The notes: generated by a model not told the origin, from the sequence alone. Shown: positions 53,701 to 63,803, counted from the first letter of the stretch. The stretch: DNA of 64,000 nucleotides from DATDPM01 sp963841995 (GCA_963841995.1 CAWJEX010000021.1:186001-250000), one strand, 5' to 3'. Translations and numbers: made by a program.

Positions 53701-54930
53701 CTACGGATTCGGTCCATTAGTTTGGGGTGCACCGGCGTTATCCGGCCCGGAACAGCCGGCGTAAACGCGGCCTTTCCAGCCGCCGCCGCGGCCGCGATAG
53801 TGGCGCAACGCCGAATCGAGGGTCATCGCGCAGTATAACAGGCAAATAAGCGGCAGAAAAATCGCCGTTCTGCGGCGCAATCCGTAAAGCATAAGGGTCG
53901 GGCTGTAGGCAGCCGCCATCACCAGCCAGACCGATAGCCCGAGCCAGGCTGCGAGGAAATTTCCGTCGCTTGCGCCAACGAAGAAGGCCGCCGGTGGGCT
54001 GGCATAAACGATGACGAGACCGATCATGCTGCCGAAAAGCAGGAACGGCGAGCAATTGAGCTGCGCATAGGCGCTGCGCGCGACCATCTCCCAAATCCCA
54101 CCGAGCCCATCATAGGGGCGAATGCTTTGCGTTTCCTCGGTCAGGCCGACCCAAATGGCGCCGTGCGGTTTGAGGCCTCGGGCAAGGGCGCAATCGTCGA
54201 TCACCGCATTCTTGATCGCTTCGATCGATCCGGCAATCATCAATGTCCGCACGCGCACCAGCATGCTTCCACCGGCGGCGGCGGCTGTCGATTTCGCGCG
54301 GTCGTTCACCCACCGGAACGGAAAAAGCATTTGAAAGAAGAACACGAAGGCGGGAATCAACAGCTTCTCCCAGAAACTTTGGCACCGCAGCTTCACCATG
54401 AGCGACACAAGATTGCGGTTATCGGTTTCTGCGATCCGCACAAGGTCGCGCAATTCGCTCGGGTGATGGGCGATGTCGGCGTCGGTGAGCCAGACGAATT
54501 CGGGATCGCGCGTTGACGCGTGACGGATACCTTGAGCAACCGCCCACATCTTGCCCGTCCAGCCCGAGGGAAGTGGCGCGCCCGTGAGAATGTCCAAGCG
54601 CTCTCGCGCGTCCGCGGCGCTCGCCGTTTCCAGGGCCAGCGCCGCCGTGCCGTCGTCGCTGCCGTCATCAACCAGCACGATGCGAAACGGCCCCGGATAA
54701 TCCTGGGCAAAGAGGGTGCGAAGGCTGGTTACGATCCCTGCGGCTTCATTGCGGGCGGGTACAACGGCGACGACAGAAGGCAGCCGACCTTGCCGCGGCG
54801 CGGTATTGGAATCGCTGTGATGGAGCCGTGGCCCAGAACGCCAAAAACTGCCCCGCGCGGCAATCAAATAAATCCAGGCACCGGCCGCGATTGCCGCCGC
54901 TCCAGTCAATACTGTCGAAGAGTGAAACAT
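53701..54930 (-). CDS. hpnB: Hopanoid-associated glycosyltransferase HpnB
   Basis: 409 residues, a family 2 glycosyltransferase with an N-terminal membrane segment. VVAVVPARNEAAGIVTSLRTL is the GT2 start, VLVDDGSDDGTA the DxD-like nucleotide-sugar site and WLTDADIAHHP the acceptor region, followed by C-terminal membrane helices. HpnB modifies hopanoid head groups (exact sugar unknown). First gene of the leftward hpn transcript, with the 509-base gap upstream as its promoter region. Confidence 0.9.
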   Translation of the reverse strand: MFHSSTVLTGAAAIAAGAWIYLIAARGSFWRSGPRLHHSDSNTAPRQGRLPSVVAVVPARNEAAGIVTSLRTLFAQDYPGPFRIVLVDDGSDDGTAALALETASAADARERLDILTGAPLPSGWTGKMWAVAQGIRHASTRDPEFVWLTDADIAHHPSELRDLVRIAETDNRNLVSLMVKLRCQSFWEKLLIPAFVFFFQMLFPFRWVNDRAKSTAAAAGGSMLVRVRTLMIAGSIEAIKNAVIDDCALARGLKPHGAIWVGLTEETQSIRPYDGLGGIWEMVARSAYAQLNCSPFLLFGSMIGLVIVYASPPAAFFVGASDGNFLAAWLGLSVWLVMAAAYSPTLMLYGLRRRTAIFLPLICLLYCAMTLDSALRHYRGRGGGWKGRVYAGCSGPDNAGAPQTNGPNP

Positions 54931-55448
54931 TTATAGATGGAGCATCAATAAAGGCCGTTTGAGCTTAGGGTGAGTGCGAAAAATTATTAGAAATCCACCA
55001 AAGTGAAATTGAAACGCGACGGTGACCTAGGTTACTGTACCTGCGGTTAGCGGCCGCCCGACGCGCCGTCCATGGGCTTTTACACGAAATTTGATATTGG
55101 CCTAAAAATTAAGCTTCGTTTCATCGAAGTCCAATTTTTATGCAGATTTTTTTATATTCTGACCAATACAAGCTTTCGGTCAAAACCTTGAGCCCGTCGA
55201 GATCGAGGCGAATAATTGAAGTTTTTTAACGACTTGGGGTGGGCCGGGATTGGCATTGTTTTGAGGTAAAGGAATCCGGCACGGCTTTTGCGACCAACGA
55301 GGTCGCAGCTGCCTGTATCCAGCCGGTGCCGGGCCCGGAAAAGCGGGCGCCGGCAGAGCCGGAGGGGTTAGCGCGTAGGTACGGGGTCAACCGCATCGGG
55401 CTGAAATAGCGGTGCGGTTCAACGAATGAAAAAAAGGGGATGTCACAG
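54931..55448. other. Gene-free region between hpnB and outer-membrane protein
   Basis: About 518 bases with no supported gene. It is A/T-richer near 55080-55270 and includes a near-palindrome GTGACCTAGGTTAC (55022-55035, two mismatches between arms). A GC-rich segment with inverted repeats follows at 55320-55370. The region must carry the divergent promoters of hpnB and the outer-membrane gene. An AAGGGG ribosome site precedes the ATG at 55449. Confidence 0.5.
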
Positions 55449-56753
55449 ATGAAAGCAGCAAATGTAATTTTAAGGGCGGCGATTGCACTCGTTCCGCTCG
55501 CGCTCGTGCCGGCAATGGCGTGGGCCCAAGATCAAGCGCCAGCACCTGCTCCAGCAGCCTCCGATCAGCCCGCAGCGCCGGCCAATTGGTGGGACACCGT
55601 CACCTATACCGGCCATATCGAAGGCGGTATCACCGGCAATCCGCAGGATCCGAAAGACGGCATCAATTTCGGCCAACTCAGCAACGATAAGGCGAGCACG
55701 CCGCTCCTGAACCAGTTCACGTTCATCGTGCAGCGGCCCTTCGATCCGAAGGCTGATTACGACACGTCTTTCAAATTTCAACCGCTGATTGGCTCGGACG
55801 CGCGGTACAGCCATTCGGTCGGCTTGTTGGGCGACGCCGCACATAATTCAAATATCCAATATGACATCCTCGAAGCTTGGGTGTCCGAACATACGCCGTG
55901 GCTGGGTGAGGGCGGCACCGATATCAAATTCGGCAAGTACGTCACGCCGATAGGAACCGAAGTCGTCGACGCGACCGGCAACTTCTTCTACACCCACTCC
56001 TATGAATACAATTTCGGCGTGCCGATTAGCCATTTCGGCGGCCTGGCGGTGACCCATGTCATTCCCGAGCTTGATGTCTATTACGGGGCCGATAGCGGCG
56101 AGAACACCACGCCATGGGACGACAATAACAACTCGGGCGGTCTCCTTGGCGGCTTCGGGTTCAACTTGATGGACGGCAATCTCACCATTCTGGCGCTAAC
56201 CCATGCCGGGCCGGATACACCGAACAACAATCATTCATGGCGCTATGAGAACGACATCTTGTTCACATACAAGGCCTCCGATACTTGGACCTTGGGCGGC
56301 GAGGCCAACTGGATTTACGACGACACCGGCTTCAATGGCAGCGGTGCCAGCGCCTTTGGCTATGCCCAATATGCGGCCTACACCATCAACGATTGGCTTT
56401 CGGCCGGCGCCCGCGCCGAAGTCTATCGCGACAATCAGGGTTTCTTCGTCGGCCAATTCGGGAACAATTCGGATTTCATGACTGCCCAAGAAGGCAACGC
56501 AACCACTAGCGCAGCAACGCGCTTTCCCGGCCGCGAGACCTATGGCGAGTTCACGCTCGGGCTCAATATCAAGCCTCCGATACCGGATGAGTACGCGGCG
56601 TTCAACGGCATCGTCTTCCGGCCGGAAGTCCGCTACGACACGGTTTTCAGCCCTGGCAAGCCGTTCATCGGCCAGACACAGCCGACCGTCACTGGGACGT
56701 CGGATCACCAATTCCTGATCTCCGCCGACGTCATCGTCCCGTTCTCGTTGTAG
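55449..56753 (+). CDS. Outer-membrane beta-barrel protein (BBP2/OmpL-like porin)
   Basis: 434 residues. Signal peptide MKAANVILRAAIALVPLALVPAMAWA, then a Pro/Ala linker and many amphipathic strands with aromatic girdles (WWDTVTYTGHIEGGITGN, SWRYENDILFTYKAS). The last residues SADVIVPFSL end in an aromatic/hydrophobic C-terminus, typical of outer-membrane barrels. Probably of the putative beta-barrel porin 2 type. The ATG at 55449 has AAGGGG nine bases upstream; the ATG at 55440 would have none. Single-gene transcript with a strong terminator. Transported solute unknown. Confidence 0.75.
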   Translation: MKAANVILRAAIALVPLALVPAMAWAQDQAPAPAPAASDQPAAPANWWDTVTYTGHIEGGITGNPQDPKDGINFGQLSNDKASTPLLNQFTFIVQRPFDPKADYDTSFKFQPLIGSDARYSHSVGLLGDAAHNSNIQYDILEAWVSEHTPWLGEGGTDIKFGKYVTPIGTEVVDATGNFFYTHSYEYNFGVPISHFGGLAVTHVIPELDVYYGADSGENTTPWDDNNNSGGLLGGFGFNLMDGNLTILALTHAGPDTPNNNHSWRYENDILFTYKASDTWTLGGEANWIYDDTGFNGSGASAFGYAQYAAYTINDWLSAGARAEVYRDNQGFFVGQFGNNSDFMTAQEGNATTSAATRFPGRETYGEFTLGLNIKPPIPDEYAAFNGIVFRPEVRYDTVFSPGKPFIGQTQPTVTGTSDHQFLISADVIVPFSL

Positions 56754-56782
56754 GACCGACCGATCAATCTGTGACGACCTTC

Positions 56783-56814
56783 ACCGGCCTCCCCGAAAGG
56801 GAGGCCGGTTTTTT
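56783..56814 (+). terminator. Rho-independent terminator of the outer-membrane protein gene
   Basis: 11-bp perfect stem ACCGGCCTCCC (56783-56793) / GGGAGGCCGGT (56799-56809), loop CGAAA, then T5. No U tract would form on the minus strand, so it acts rightward only. Confidence 0.92.
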
Positions 56815-56841
56815 ATTTGCGATCGCCGTGACGTTCCGAAT

Positions 56842-57897
56842 TTATATGGGCCGTACGCGTTGCGCCCAAAGCCGGTTGGTGACCCAAAGTCCCGCGGTGT
56901 AAAGCGCCAATGCGCCCGCCTGATGGGCGGCCGCTAAGGGCATGGGCACGACGAGCAGAAGCGTCGATATCCCAAGCCCAACCTGGATGACGACGAAAGC
57001 GAAAAGAAGATTTGCAGGCAATGCAGCGTCGCCCAAATATTGGCGTCGCGCGGCGAGCCAAAAGACCGTGACGTAGAAAAACGTCGTCATCGCCAAAATG
57101 CGATGGGTGAACTGAACGGTCGCGATGTTCTCGAAGAAATTGATGTACCAGGGCTGAAGCGCGAAAATGCCGTCCGGTATGAAATGACCGTCCATGAGGG
57201 GAAAGGTATTGTAAGCAAATCCGGCCTTGAGCCCGGCTACGAACCCGCCCGCCAGCACGGTCGTGAAAATTAGAGCTACGAGACCCAGGGCTCCGTGCAC
57301 AAAGGATGTAGCGCCGGCCCTTTTTTCGTTGCGGCCGGCGTAATACAAATCCAGTGCCAGCCACAGGAGATAGCCGTAAAGGATGCAGGCAAGGCCAAGA
57401 TGGGCCGTCAGTAAATACTGGCTGACCGACGGCCGGTCGGAAAGCCCGCTTCTCACCATGATCCATCCCATCAAGCCTTGCAGCGAGCCCAAGACAAAGG
57501 CGAAGGCGAGGGGCGGCCACAGCCGCCGCTCGATTTTACGGCGCGCCGCAAGCACCACGAACGGGACGAAGAAGACGAGGCCAATGATCCGGCCCCAAAG
57601 CCGATGCACGTATTCCATCCAGAAGATCGGCTTGAATTGGTCGAGCGATAGGCTGGAATTAATTTGCTGAAATTCCGGCGTCTGCCGGTATTTTTGAAAT
57701 AACCCCTGCCAATCGGCTTGGCTTAACGGCGGGATCCAGCCGATCAGCGGCTTCCACTCGACGATCGACAAACCTGAATGGGTGAGCCGGGTAACGCCGC
57801 CCAGAATCACCATCACGAAGATCGTGGCGCAGCAGGCTAGCAGCCAAGCCGCGACCAGTTTCGATGAGGGGTCTGGGGTTCGGGCACCAGAGGTCAT
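56842..57897 (-). CDS. ctaA: Haem A synthase CtaA (COX15 family)
   Basis: 351 residues, an eight-helix membrane protein. Its haem-ligand motifs are EYVHRLWGRIIGL, TAHLGLA, QFTHRILAMT and AHQAGALALYTAG, the four His positions of the COX15 family; GGVTRLTHSGLSIVEWKPLIGWIPPL is a further family signature. CtaA oxidises haem O to haem A for aa3-type oxidases, so the organism carries an aa3 oxidase besides the cbb3 enzyme at the left edge. Divergent from the sulfite reductase gene. Frame intact. Confidence 0.95.
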   Translation of the reverse strand: MTSGARTPDPSSKLVAAWLLACCATIFVMVILGGVTRLTHSGLSIVEWKPLIGWIPPLSQADWQGLFQKYRQTPEFQQINSSLSLDQFKPIFWMEYVHRLWGRIIGLVFFVPFVVLAARRKIERRLWPPLAFAFVLGSLQGLMGWIMVRSGLSDRPSVSQYLLTAHLGLACILYGYLLWLALDLYYAGRNEKRAGATSFVHGALGLVALIFTTVLAGGFVAGLKAGFAYNTFPLMDGHFIPDGIFALQPWYINFFENIATVQFTHRILAMTTFFYVTVFWLAARRQYLGDAALPANLLFAFVVIQVGLGISTLLLVVPMPLAAAHQAGALALYTAGLWVTNRLWAQRVRPI

Positions 57898-58025
57898 ATC
57901 AAGAGATTTCCTTTAGGGTCAGCGTGTCGATGGTATTCCTCGTGGGCCCCGGATCTTGTTGATGCGGTATGGAGGCAGTAAACACTAATATATATTGTAA
58001 TATAATATATTTTACGGAACTTTAA

Positions 58026-58054
58026 TTGACAAAAACCTGTATTACCTGTTGAAT
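58026..58054 (+). promoter_or_regulatory. Sigma-70-type promoter of the sulfate assimilation operon
   Basis: TTGACA (58026-58031), exactly 17 bases, TTGAAT (58049-58054). A start near 58061 would leave a 45-base leader before the ATG at 58106. The A/T-rich run at 57985-58020 lies just upstream. Seen in sequence; activity is inferred. Confidence 0.55.
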
Positions 58055-58105
58055 AGTGGAAATAATGCCATCGCTCGGGGTGAGAGATGGTACGGGGTGA
58101 TAGCA

Positions 58106-60313
58106 ATGGCGGGCACAGGCGACAACCGCAGCGTTGACGCACCGCGCCGCGACGGCAGCGGTTCGAAGGGCAATGGGGCGAACGGAAGTTCGCATTCCGC
58201 GGCGCTTGCCGACATGCTCGAATTCGAGCCGATGGCGCGCAATTCTGATTACGAGGAATATCGCGCGGCCCATCAACGCTTCAAATCCGGCGAATGGGAC
58301 CAGGAACAGTGGACGGCATTTCGCCTGCGCTTCGGCATTTACGGCCAATTGCAGCCGGGCGTGCAAATGGTGCGCATCAAGATTCCGGGCGGCATCCTTT
58401 CTTTCGATCAGGCCCGCGTCATTGCCGACGTCAACGAGAAATTCGCCGGCGGCCCTAAGCATATCCACGTCACGACCCGCCAGGATATCCAGCTCTATTG
58501 CATAAAGACCGACGACACGCCGGAATTCGTGCGCGAGCTTTACGCGAGCGGCGTCACCACGCGCGAAGCCTGCGGCAACACGCTGCGCAATATGAATGGC
58601 TGCATGCTCGCCGGCATCTGCCCGCGCGAACATGTCGATGCCGATAAGGTCGCGGAACAGATCGCCCATATGTGGTTGCGCCATCCTCTCGTCCAGCACA
58701 TGCCCCGGAAATTCAAAGTTTCGGTTTCGGGGTGCGAGACGGATTGCGGCGCGTCGGGCATCCACGACATGGGCCTCGTCGCGACTGCCCGCGACGGCAA
58801 GAAGGGGTTCATTCTTTACGGCGGCGGCGGCACCGGCGGCATTGCGATCGTGGCGGTCAAGCTCCTCGATTTTATCGAAGAGCAAGAAGTCGGCACCGCG
58901 CTGGAGGCGCTCGTCCGGCTCCATCAGCGCTATTCGAATCGTATCAACCGCAACCAGGCGCGCATCAAGTTCCTGATCAAGCGCTTCGGCGCCGACAAAT
59001 TCCGCACGCTCTTCTTGGAGGAATTCGAGCGCCTGCGCGGCTTGCCGCAGCGGCCCTGGAAGCCGCTGGAATGGCGCGAGCCGGACGATGCTCCGGAGCC
59101 AACCTCTCCTGGCGGCGTGGTGCATCAGCATGACGGGCGTGTCGCCGTGGTGATTCAGCCGTCGCTGGGCCTATTGACGACGACGCAACTTGTTGCCCTG
59201 ACCGAGTTGGCGGAAGAGGCCGGCGCCGAAGGTTTCCGCACGACGCGCGATCAAAATCTCATCATCTACGGGCTTCCGATAGGCGCCGAAGACAAAGTGG
59301 TGAAGGCGGTACGGGCTTTGGATCTCGACGTGCAGGAACATGAAGGCGACGTGCCGGACGTGATTTCCTGCCCCGGGACGACAAGCTGCCGCCTCGGCAT
59401 CACCAATTCGCAGAATTTCGGAAAAGAAGTTGTCGGCGTGGTGCGCAATTATGAAGCGCTGCCCGGCGTGTCGGTGAAGATTTCCGGCTGCCAGAACGGT
59501 TGCGGCTTGCATCACGTGGGCGATTTCGGATTCCGCGGCATGGGCAAGAAAATCGAAGGCGAAAACGCCCCGCATTACCAGATTTATGTCGGCGGCAATT
59601 CCCGCATCAATGGGGCGATTGGCCTTTCCGGGCCGATCGTTCCCGCCCGCTACGCGCCCGAGGCGCTCAAAAAATTCCTCGATACCTATGCCGCCGAGCG
59701 GAAGAATGGCGAAACCATCCGTGATTGGGCTTTGCGTCTGGGCAAGGATGGCCTGCGCGAGGTGGTGAAGGAGATCACAGACCGGCCGGCGGCGTCCGAC
59801 GAGCGGGTGTTCGTCGACTGGGGCGAGACCCGAATTTTCGAGACGCCGGAAGCGGCCCATGCGGAATGCGCGGCACCTTTCGCCATCGACAATCTGCTGC
59901 GCGATCTGGCTGACGACGCTTTGATCGGCCTTGACCGCGTGATGTTGGTCGATGATGTCAAGCGCGGCCTTCCCTTCGGCCAGGAGGGAATTTACTACGC
60001 GGCGCGCCGGCTGCTGCTGCGCGCCGGCGTGGCCGGAACCGATATCAGCTTCGACGAAGCAGTGGCGCAGGTCCGTGGCACCTATCTTGGCGAACAGCGC
60101 GTCTCCAACGCCTTCGAATTGGCAATTTCCGCCTTCAGCGCGGCGTCGGACGGCGGCGTGGAGGCTTTCCGCGAGAAGCTCGCCGTGTTGATCGATCTGG
60201 CGCAGGATTTGGCGACCAAGCCCTATGAGGCACCGGCTTTCAATGCTGCCGGTCTGAGCGATTCGAGCGGCACCGTGCTGGATATGCTGCGCTCCCAGGG
60301 TGCGGCGGAATAG
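58106..60313 (+). CDS. cysI: Sulfite reductase haemoprotein (CysI-like) with C-terminal extension
   Basis: 735 residues. The first 560 or so are the duplicated nitrite/sulfite reductase fold. The sirohaem/4Fe-4S cysteines are CPGTTSC and CQNGC in the second half; a partial counterpart (CETDC) survives in the first half. It reduces sulfite to sulfide. The remaining 170 residues, from about VFVDWGETRIF, form a helical domain with a His/Lys-poor, Ala-rich end that is not part of the core family. The ATG at 58106 has GGTGA upstream; a TTG at 58049 lies in the promoter. First gene of cysI-H-D-NC. Confidence 0.85.
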   Translation: MAGTGDNRSVDAPRRDGSGSKGNGANGSSHSAALADMLEFEPMARNSDYEEYRAAHQRFKSGEWDQEQWTAFRLRFGIYGQLQPGVQMVRIKIPGGILSFDQARVIADVNEKFAGGPKHIHVTTRQDIQLYCIKTDDTPEFVRELYASGVTTREACGNTLRNMNGCMLAGICPREHVDADKVAEQIAHMWLRHPLVQHMPRKFKVSVSGCETDCGASGIHDMGLVATARDGKKGFILYGGGGTGGIAIVAVKLLDFIEEQEVGTALEALVRLHQRYSNRINRNQARIKFLIKRFGADKFRTLFLEEFERLRGLPQRPWKPLEWREPDDAPEPTSPGGVVHQHDGRVAVVIQPSLGLLTTTQLVALTELAEEAGAEGFRTTRDQNLIIYGLPIGAEDKVVKAVRALDLDVQEHEGDVPDVISCPGTTSCRLGITNSQNFGKEVVGVVRNYEALPGVSVKISGCQNGCGLHHVGDFGFRGMGKKIEGENAPHYQIYVGGNSRINGAIGLSGPIVPARYAPEALKKFLDTYAAERKNGETIRDWALRLGKDGLREVVKEITDRPAASDERVFVDWGETRIFETPEAAHAECAAPFAIDNLLRDLADDALIGLDRVMLVDDVKRGLPFGQEGIYYAARRLLLRAGVAGTDISFDEAVAQVRGTYLGEQRVSNAFELAISAFSAASDGGVEAFREKLAVLIDLAQDLATKPYEAPAFNAAGLSDSSGTVLDMLRSQGAAE

Positions 60314-60322
60314 AGACGGGCC

Positions 60323-61054
60323 ATGACCTTCGATCCAACCGCCGGCCGCATCGATTGGGCCAAGCAGCAAGCGGAAGCGCTTAAAAAGCGTTATGGCGAC
60401 CTGGAAGGTCTCGATTTGCTCGGCGCGATGATTACGAAGGAGTTTTCGGGGCAAATTTGTGTCACGTCGTCGTTTGGAGCCGAGGCGGCGGTCCTTTTGG
60501 ACCTCGTTGCCCGGGTAGACCCTTCGATCCCCGTCTTAGTACTCGACACCGGCAAGCTCTTCCCCGAAACTTATGCTTATATTGAACAGCTCTCCAATCA
60601 TCTGGGCTTAACCGATGTGCGCCTGCACCGGCCGAGCGACGAAGACGTGATGGCGAAAGATCCCGACGGAAACCTATACCGGACCGATCCCGATGCGTGC
60701 TGCGCCATGCGCAAGGCGCAGCCGTTGGCTTCGGCGCTGCGCGCTTTCGATGCCTGGATCACCGGCCGAAAGCGATTCCACGGCGCCGAGCGCTCGAAGC
60801 TTCACATCATTGAAGCGCAAGACGGCCGAATCAAAATCAATCCGTTGGCCACCTGGGAACAAGGATGGATCGACGACAGCTTCGAGGAACGGGGTCTGCC
60901 GCGTCATCCGCTGGTGGCCGAAGGTTATCTGTCGATCGGGTGCGCCACCTGCACCGCGCCCGTAGCACCAGGAGAGAACATTCGCGCGGGACGCTGGCGC
61001 GGATCGGACAAGACGGAATGCGGCATCCATTGCGCCGGGCGCACCGCGTTATGA
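60323..61054 (+). CDS. cysH: Adenylyl-sulfate (APS/PAPS) reductase
   Basis: 243 residues. PP-loop-type start TSSFGAEAAVLLDLV. The paired cysteines (DACCAMRK) and CATCTAP are the four ligands of a 4Fe-4S cluster that marks APS-type assimilatory reductases, and the catalytic Cys is in TECGIHC near the end. It yields sulfite for the upstream reductase. Its stop overlaps the cysD ATG (61051-61054). Confidence 0.92.
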   Translation: MTFDPTAGRIDWAKQQAEALKKRYGDLEGLDLLGAMITKEFSGQICVTSSFGAEAAVLLDLVARVDPSIPVLVLDTGKLFPETYAYIEQLSNHLGLTDVRLHRPSDEDVMAKDPDGNLYRTDPDACCAMRKAQPLASALRAFDAWITGRKRFHGAERSKLHIIEAQDGRIKINPLATWEQGWIDDSFEERGLPRHPLVAEGYLSIGCATCTAPVAPGENIRAGRWRGSDKTECGIHCAGRTAL

Positions 61055-61851
61055 ACCAACTCGACGCGCTCGAAAGCCAAAGCATCTACATTCTGCGCGA
61101 AGCTTTCCGGACTTTTGACAAAGTGGGAATGTTGTGGTCCATCGGCAAGGACAGCAACGCGATGCTGTGGCTGGTGCGCAAGGCGTTCTTTGGCTACGTC
61201 CCATTTCCGGTCATCCATATCGATACGTCTTATAAAATGCCCGAGATGATCGAATTCCGCGATCGCTGCGCCAAGGAATGGGGACTCAATCTCATCATCG
61301 GCCAAAACACCGGAGCGCTGGCGGCCGGCATGAATCATACCAAGGGCCGCGTCGTGTGTTGCACCGCGCTGAAAACCGAAGGCTTGAAAGCGACCATCGA
61401 GGCGCATGGGTTCACCGGCGTAATTGCCGGGATTAGGCGCGATGAAGAAGGAACGCGGGCCAAAGAGCGGGTGTTTTCCCCGCGCAATCAGAACGCGGAA
61501 TGGGATTTCAAGGATCAGCCGCCTGAATTCTGGGATCAATTCAAAACCGATTTCGCGCCCGGCACCCATGTCCGCATCCATCCGCTCCTGCATTGGACGG
61601 AACTTGACATCTGGCGCTATGTCCGCCGCGAAAATATTCCGGTGGTGGACCTCTATTTTTCGAAGAACGGGAAGCGCTATCGTTCGCTCGGCTGCGCGCC
61701 GTGCACCGCACCCATCGTGAGCGAGGCCTCGACCGTGGACGAGATCATCGCCGAGCTGGAGACGACGAAAGTTTCCGAGCGCGCGGGCCGCGCCCAGGAC
61801 CAAGAAGCCGAGGACGCCTTCGAGCGTTTGCGCGCCGAAGGCTATATGTAG
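61051..61851 (+). CDS. cysD: Sulfate adenylyltransferase subunit 2
   Basis: 266 residues. LWSIGKDSNAMLWLVRKAF is the ATP-pyrophosphatase loop, and the remainder (HIDTSYKMPEMIEFRDRCAKEWGL, GIRRDEEGTRAKERVFSPR, LGCAPCTAPI) is strongly CysD-like. With the GTPase CysN it makes APS from sulfate and ATP. Coupled to cysH by the 4-base overlap ATGA. The longer open frame starting at 60865 is not CysD in its first 60 codons. Confidence 0.95.
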   Translation: MNQLDALESQSIYILREAFRTFDKVGMLWSIGKDSNAMLWLVRKAFFGYVPFPVIHIDTSYKMPEMIEFRDRCAKEWGLNLIIGQNTGALAAGMNHTKGRVVCCTALKTEGLKATIEAHGFTGVIAGIRRDEEGTRAKERVFSPRNQNAEWDFKDQPPEFWDQFKTDFAPGTHVRIHPLLHWTELDIWRYVRRENIPVVDLYFSKNGKRYRSLGCAPCTAPIVSEASTVDEIIAELETTKVSERAGRAQDQEAEDAFERLRAEGYM

Positions 61852-61864
61852 GGATCCGCATTCT

Positions 61865-63803
61865 ATGACCGTGCAAGACGCCAGTGTGCAGCCGCTCCGG
61901 ATCGTAATCGTCGGCCATGTGGACCATGGCAAGTCGACTCTGGTCGGCCGCCTCATTCACGACACCGGCTCGCTGCCCGAAGGCAAGTTCGAGGCGATCA
62001 CCGCGATGTGCCAGCGCCGCGGCATGCCCTTCGAATGGGCATTCCTGATGGACGCGCTCAAATCTGAGCGCGACCAGGGCATCACCATCGACACGGCGCA
62101 GATCTGGTTCTCGACCGACAAACGCAAATACGTGCTGATCGACGCACCGGGCCACAAGGAATTTCTGAAGAACATGGTCTCGGGCGCCGCCAGCGCGGAT
62201 GCCGCGCTCTTGGTCATCGATGCTCTGGAAGGTGTTCGCGAGCAATCGCGGCGGCACGGCTATCTCCTGCATTTGCTCGGCGTCGCTCAGGTTGCGGTCG
62301 CCATCAACAAGATGGACCTGGTTCAATATTCGAAGCAGCGCTTCGAGGAAGTGGAACACGAGATTCGCGCCTATCTCGCCGAAATCGGCGTCACCCCGAC
62401 GAGCGTCATCCCGATTTCGGGCCGCGAAGGCGATCAGATCGTCAGTCCATCGTCGAACATGCCGTGGTATCACGGGCCGTCGGTGGTTGAGGCGCTCGAC
62501 CGATTCGAGCCGCCGGTGCCGTCCACTGATTTGCCGCTGCGCCTCCCGGTTCAGGACGTGTACAAATTCGACGAGCGCCGCATCATCGCCGGACGAATCG
62601 AGAGCGGGCGGCTCAAACTCGGCGATACGCTTCTGTTCTCGCCGTCCAATAAGACCGCCAAAGTCATCAGCATCGAAAGCTGGAATGTGCCAGCGCCCGC
62701 AGTTGCGGCTTCGGCCGGGCAATCGGTCGGCGTCACTTTGGATGAACAGATTTTCATCGAGCGCGGGGAGGTGGCGAGTCACATCGACAGCGCGCCGATT
62801 GAAACCAACGTATTCCGGGCCCGAACTCTTCTGGCTCGGCAAAAAGCCGCTCAAAGTCGGCTCGCGTTATATCCTGAAGGTGGCAACGGCCCGGCATATC
62901 GTCGAAGTTCAGGAAATTGAACGGGTTGTCGATACCACGGATCTGTCGTCGGGCGAATCCGAAAACGTCGCCCGCAATGCGGTCGCCGAGGTCGTGCTGC
63001 GCTCGCGTTCGATGCTGGCGCTTGATGAATTCCACATTTCGCCGCGCACCGGGCGCTTCGTGCTGATCGAGGATTACGACATCGTCGGCGGCGGCATCAT
63101 CAGCATGGAAGGTTACGCCGATCAGCGCCAAAGTGTCACGGTCAAGTCGACGAATATCTTCAACGTCGAGCATCGGATTAACACACCGGCGCGCTGGCGC
63201 GCCAATGGGCATAAGAGCGGCGTTATCTGGATGACGGGGTTGTCGGGCTCGGGCAAGACGACCTTGAGCCTGGAATTGGAACGCCAGCTTTTCCTGAAGG
63301 GCTATCAGGTCTACGTGATCGACGGCGACAATATCCGTCACGGCCTTTCCGCCGATCTGGCTTTCTCGCCGGAAGACCGCACCGAGAATATTCGCCGGGT
63401 CGGCGAGGTGGCGGCCCTCTTTGCGGATGCGGGCTTCATCGTGATCACCGCCTTCATTTCGCCTTACCGGTCGGACCGGGACCGGGCGCGCGGTGTCCGC
63501 CCGGACATGTTCCACGAAATTTACGTCAAGGCCGATCTCGAAACTTGCGAACAGCGCGATCCCAAGGGTCTTTACAGGAAGGCGCGCCGCGGCGAGATCG
63601 AGGTCTTCACCGGCATTACCGCACCCTATGAGGCACCGGAAAGGCCGGAACTCGTCGTCGATACGACCAATTACGATATTGCCGAATCGGTCGGGACCCT
63701 GTTGGATTATGTCGAAACCAATTTCGGCAACGTCAACTCGAGGCTCGATTCGGAAAAACTCGACACCCTCGGCTCCCGCACCCGCAGCGCTTCGGCAAAA
63801 TAG
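61865..63803 (+). CDS. cysNC: Bifunctional sulfate adenylyltransferase GTPase / APS kinase, frameshifted
   Basis: Intended length 645 residues. The N-terminal CysN GTPase has GHVDHGKSTLVGRL, DAPGHKEF and NKMDLV. The C-terminal CysC kinase has GLSGSGKTTLSLELE and DGDNIRHGLS. The frame breaks at CCC 62820-62822: with two C the text reads VFRAELFWLGKKPLKVGSRY, while as written it runs on to a stop at 62920. The two halves overlap in opposite frames. Activates sulfate and makes PAPS. Thirteen bases after cysD. Confidence 0.93.

Noticed and set aside
58049..58105. Earlier TTG start for the sulfite reductase
   Set aside because: The TTG is inside the predicted -10 element. The ATG at 58106 has a ribosome site and suits the promoter.
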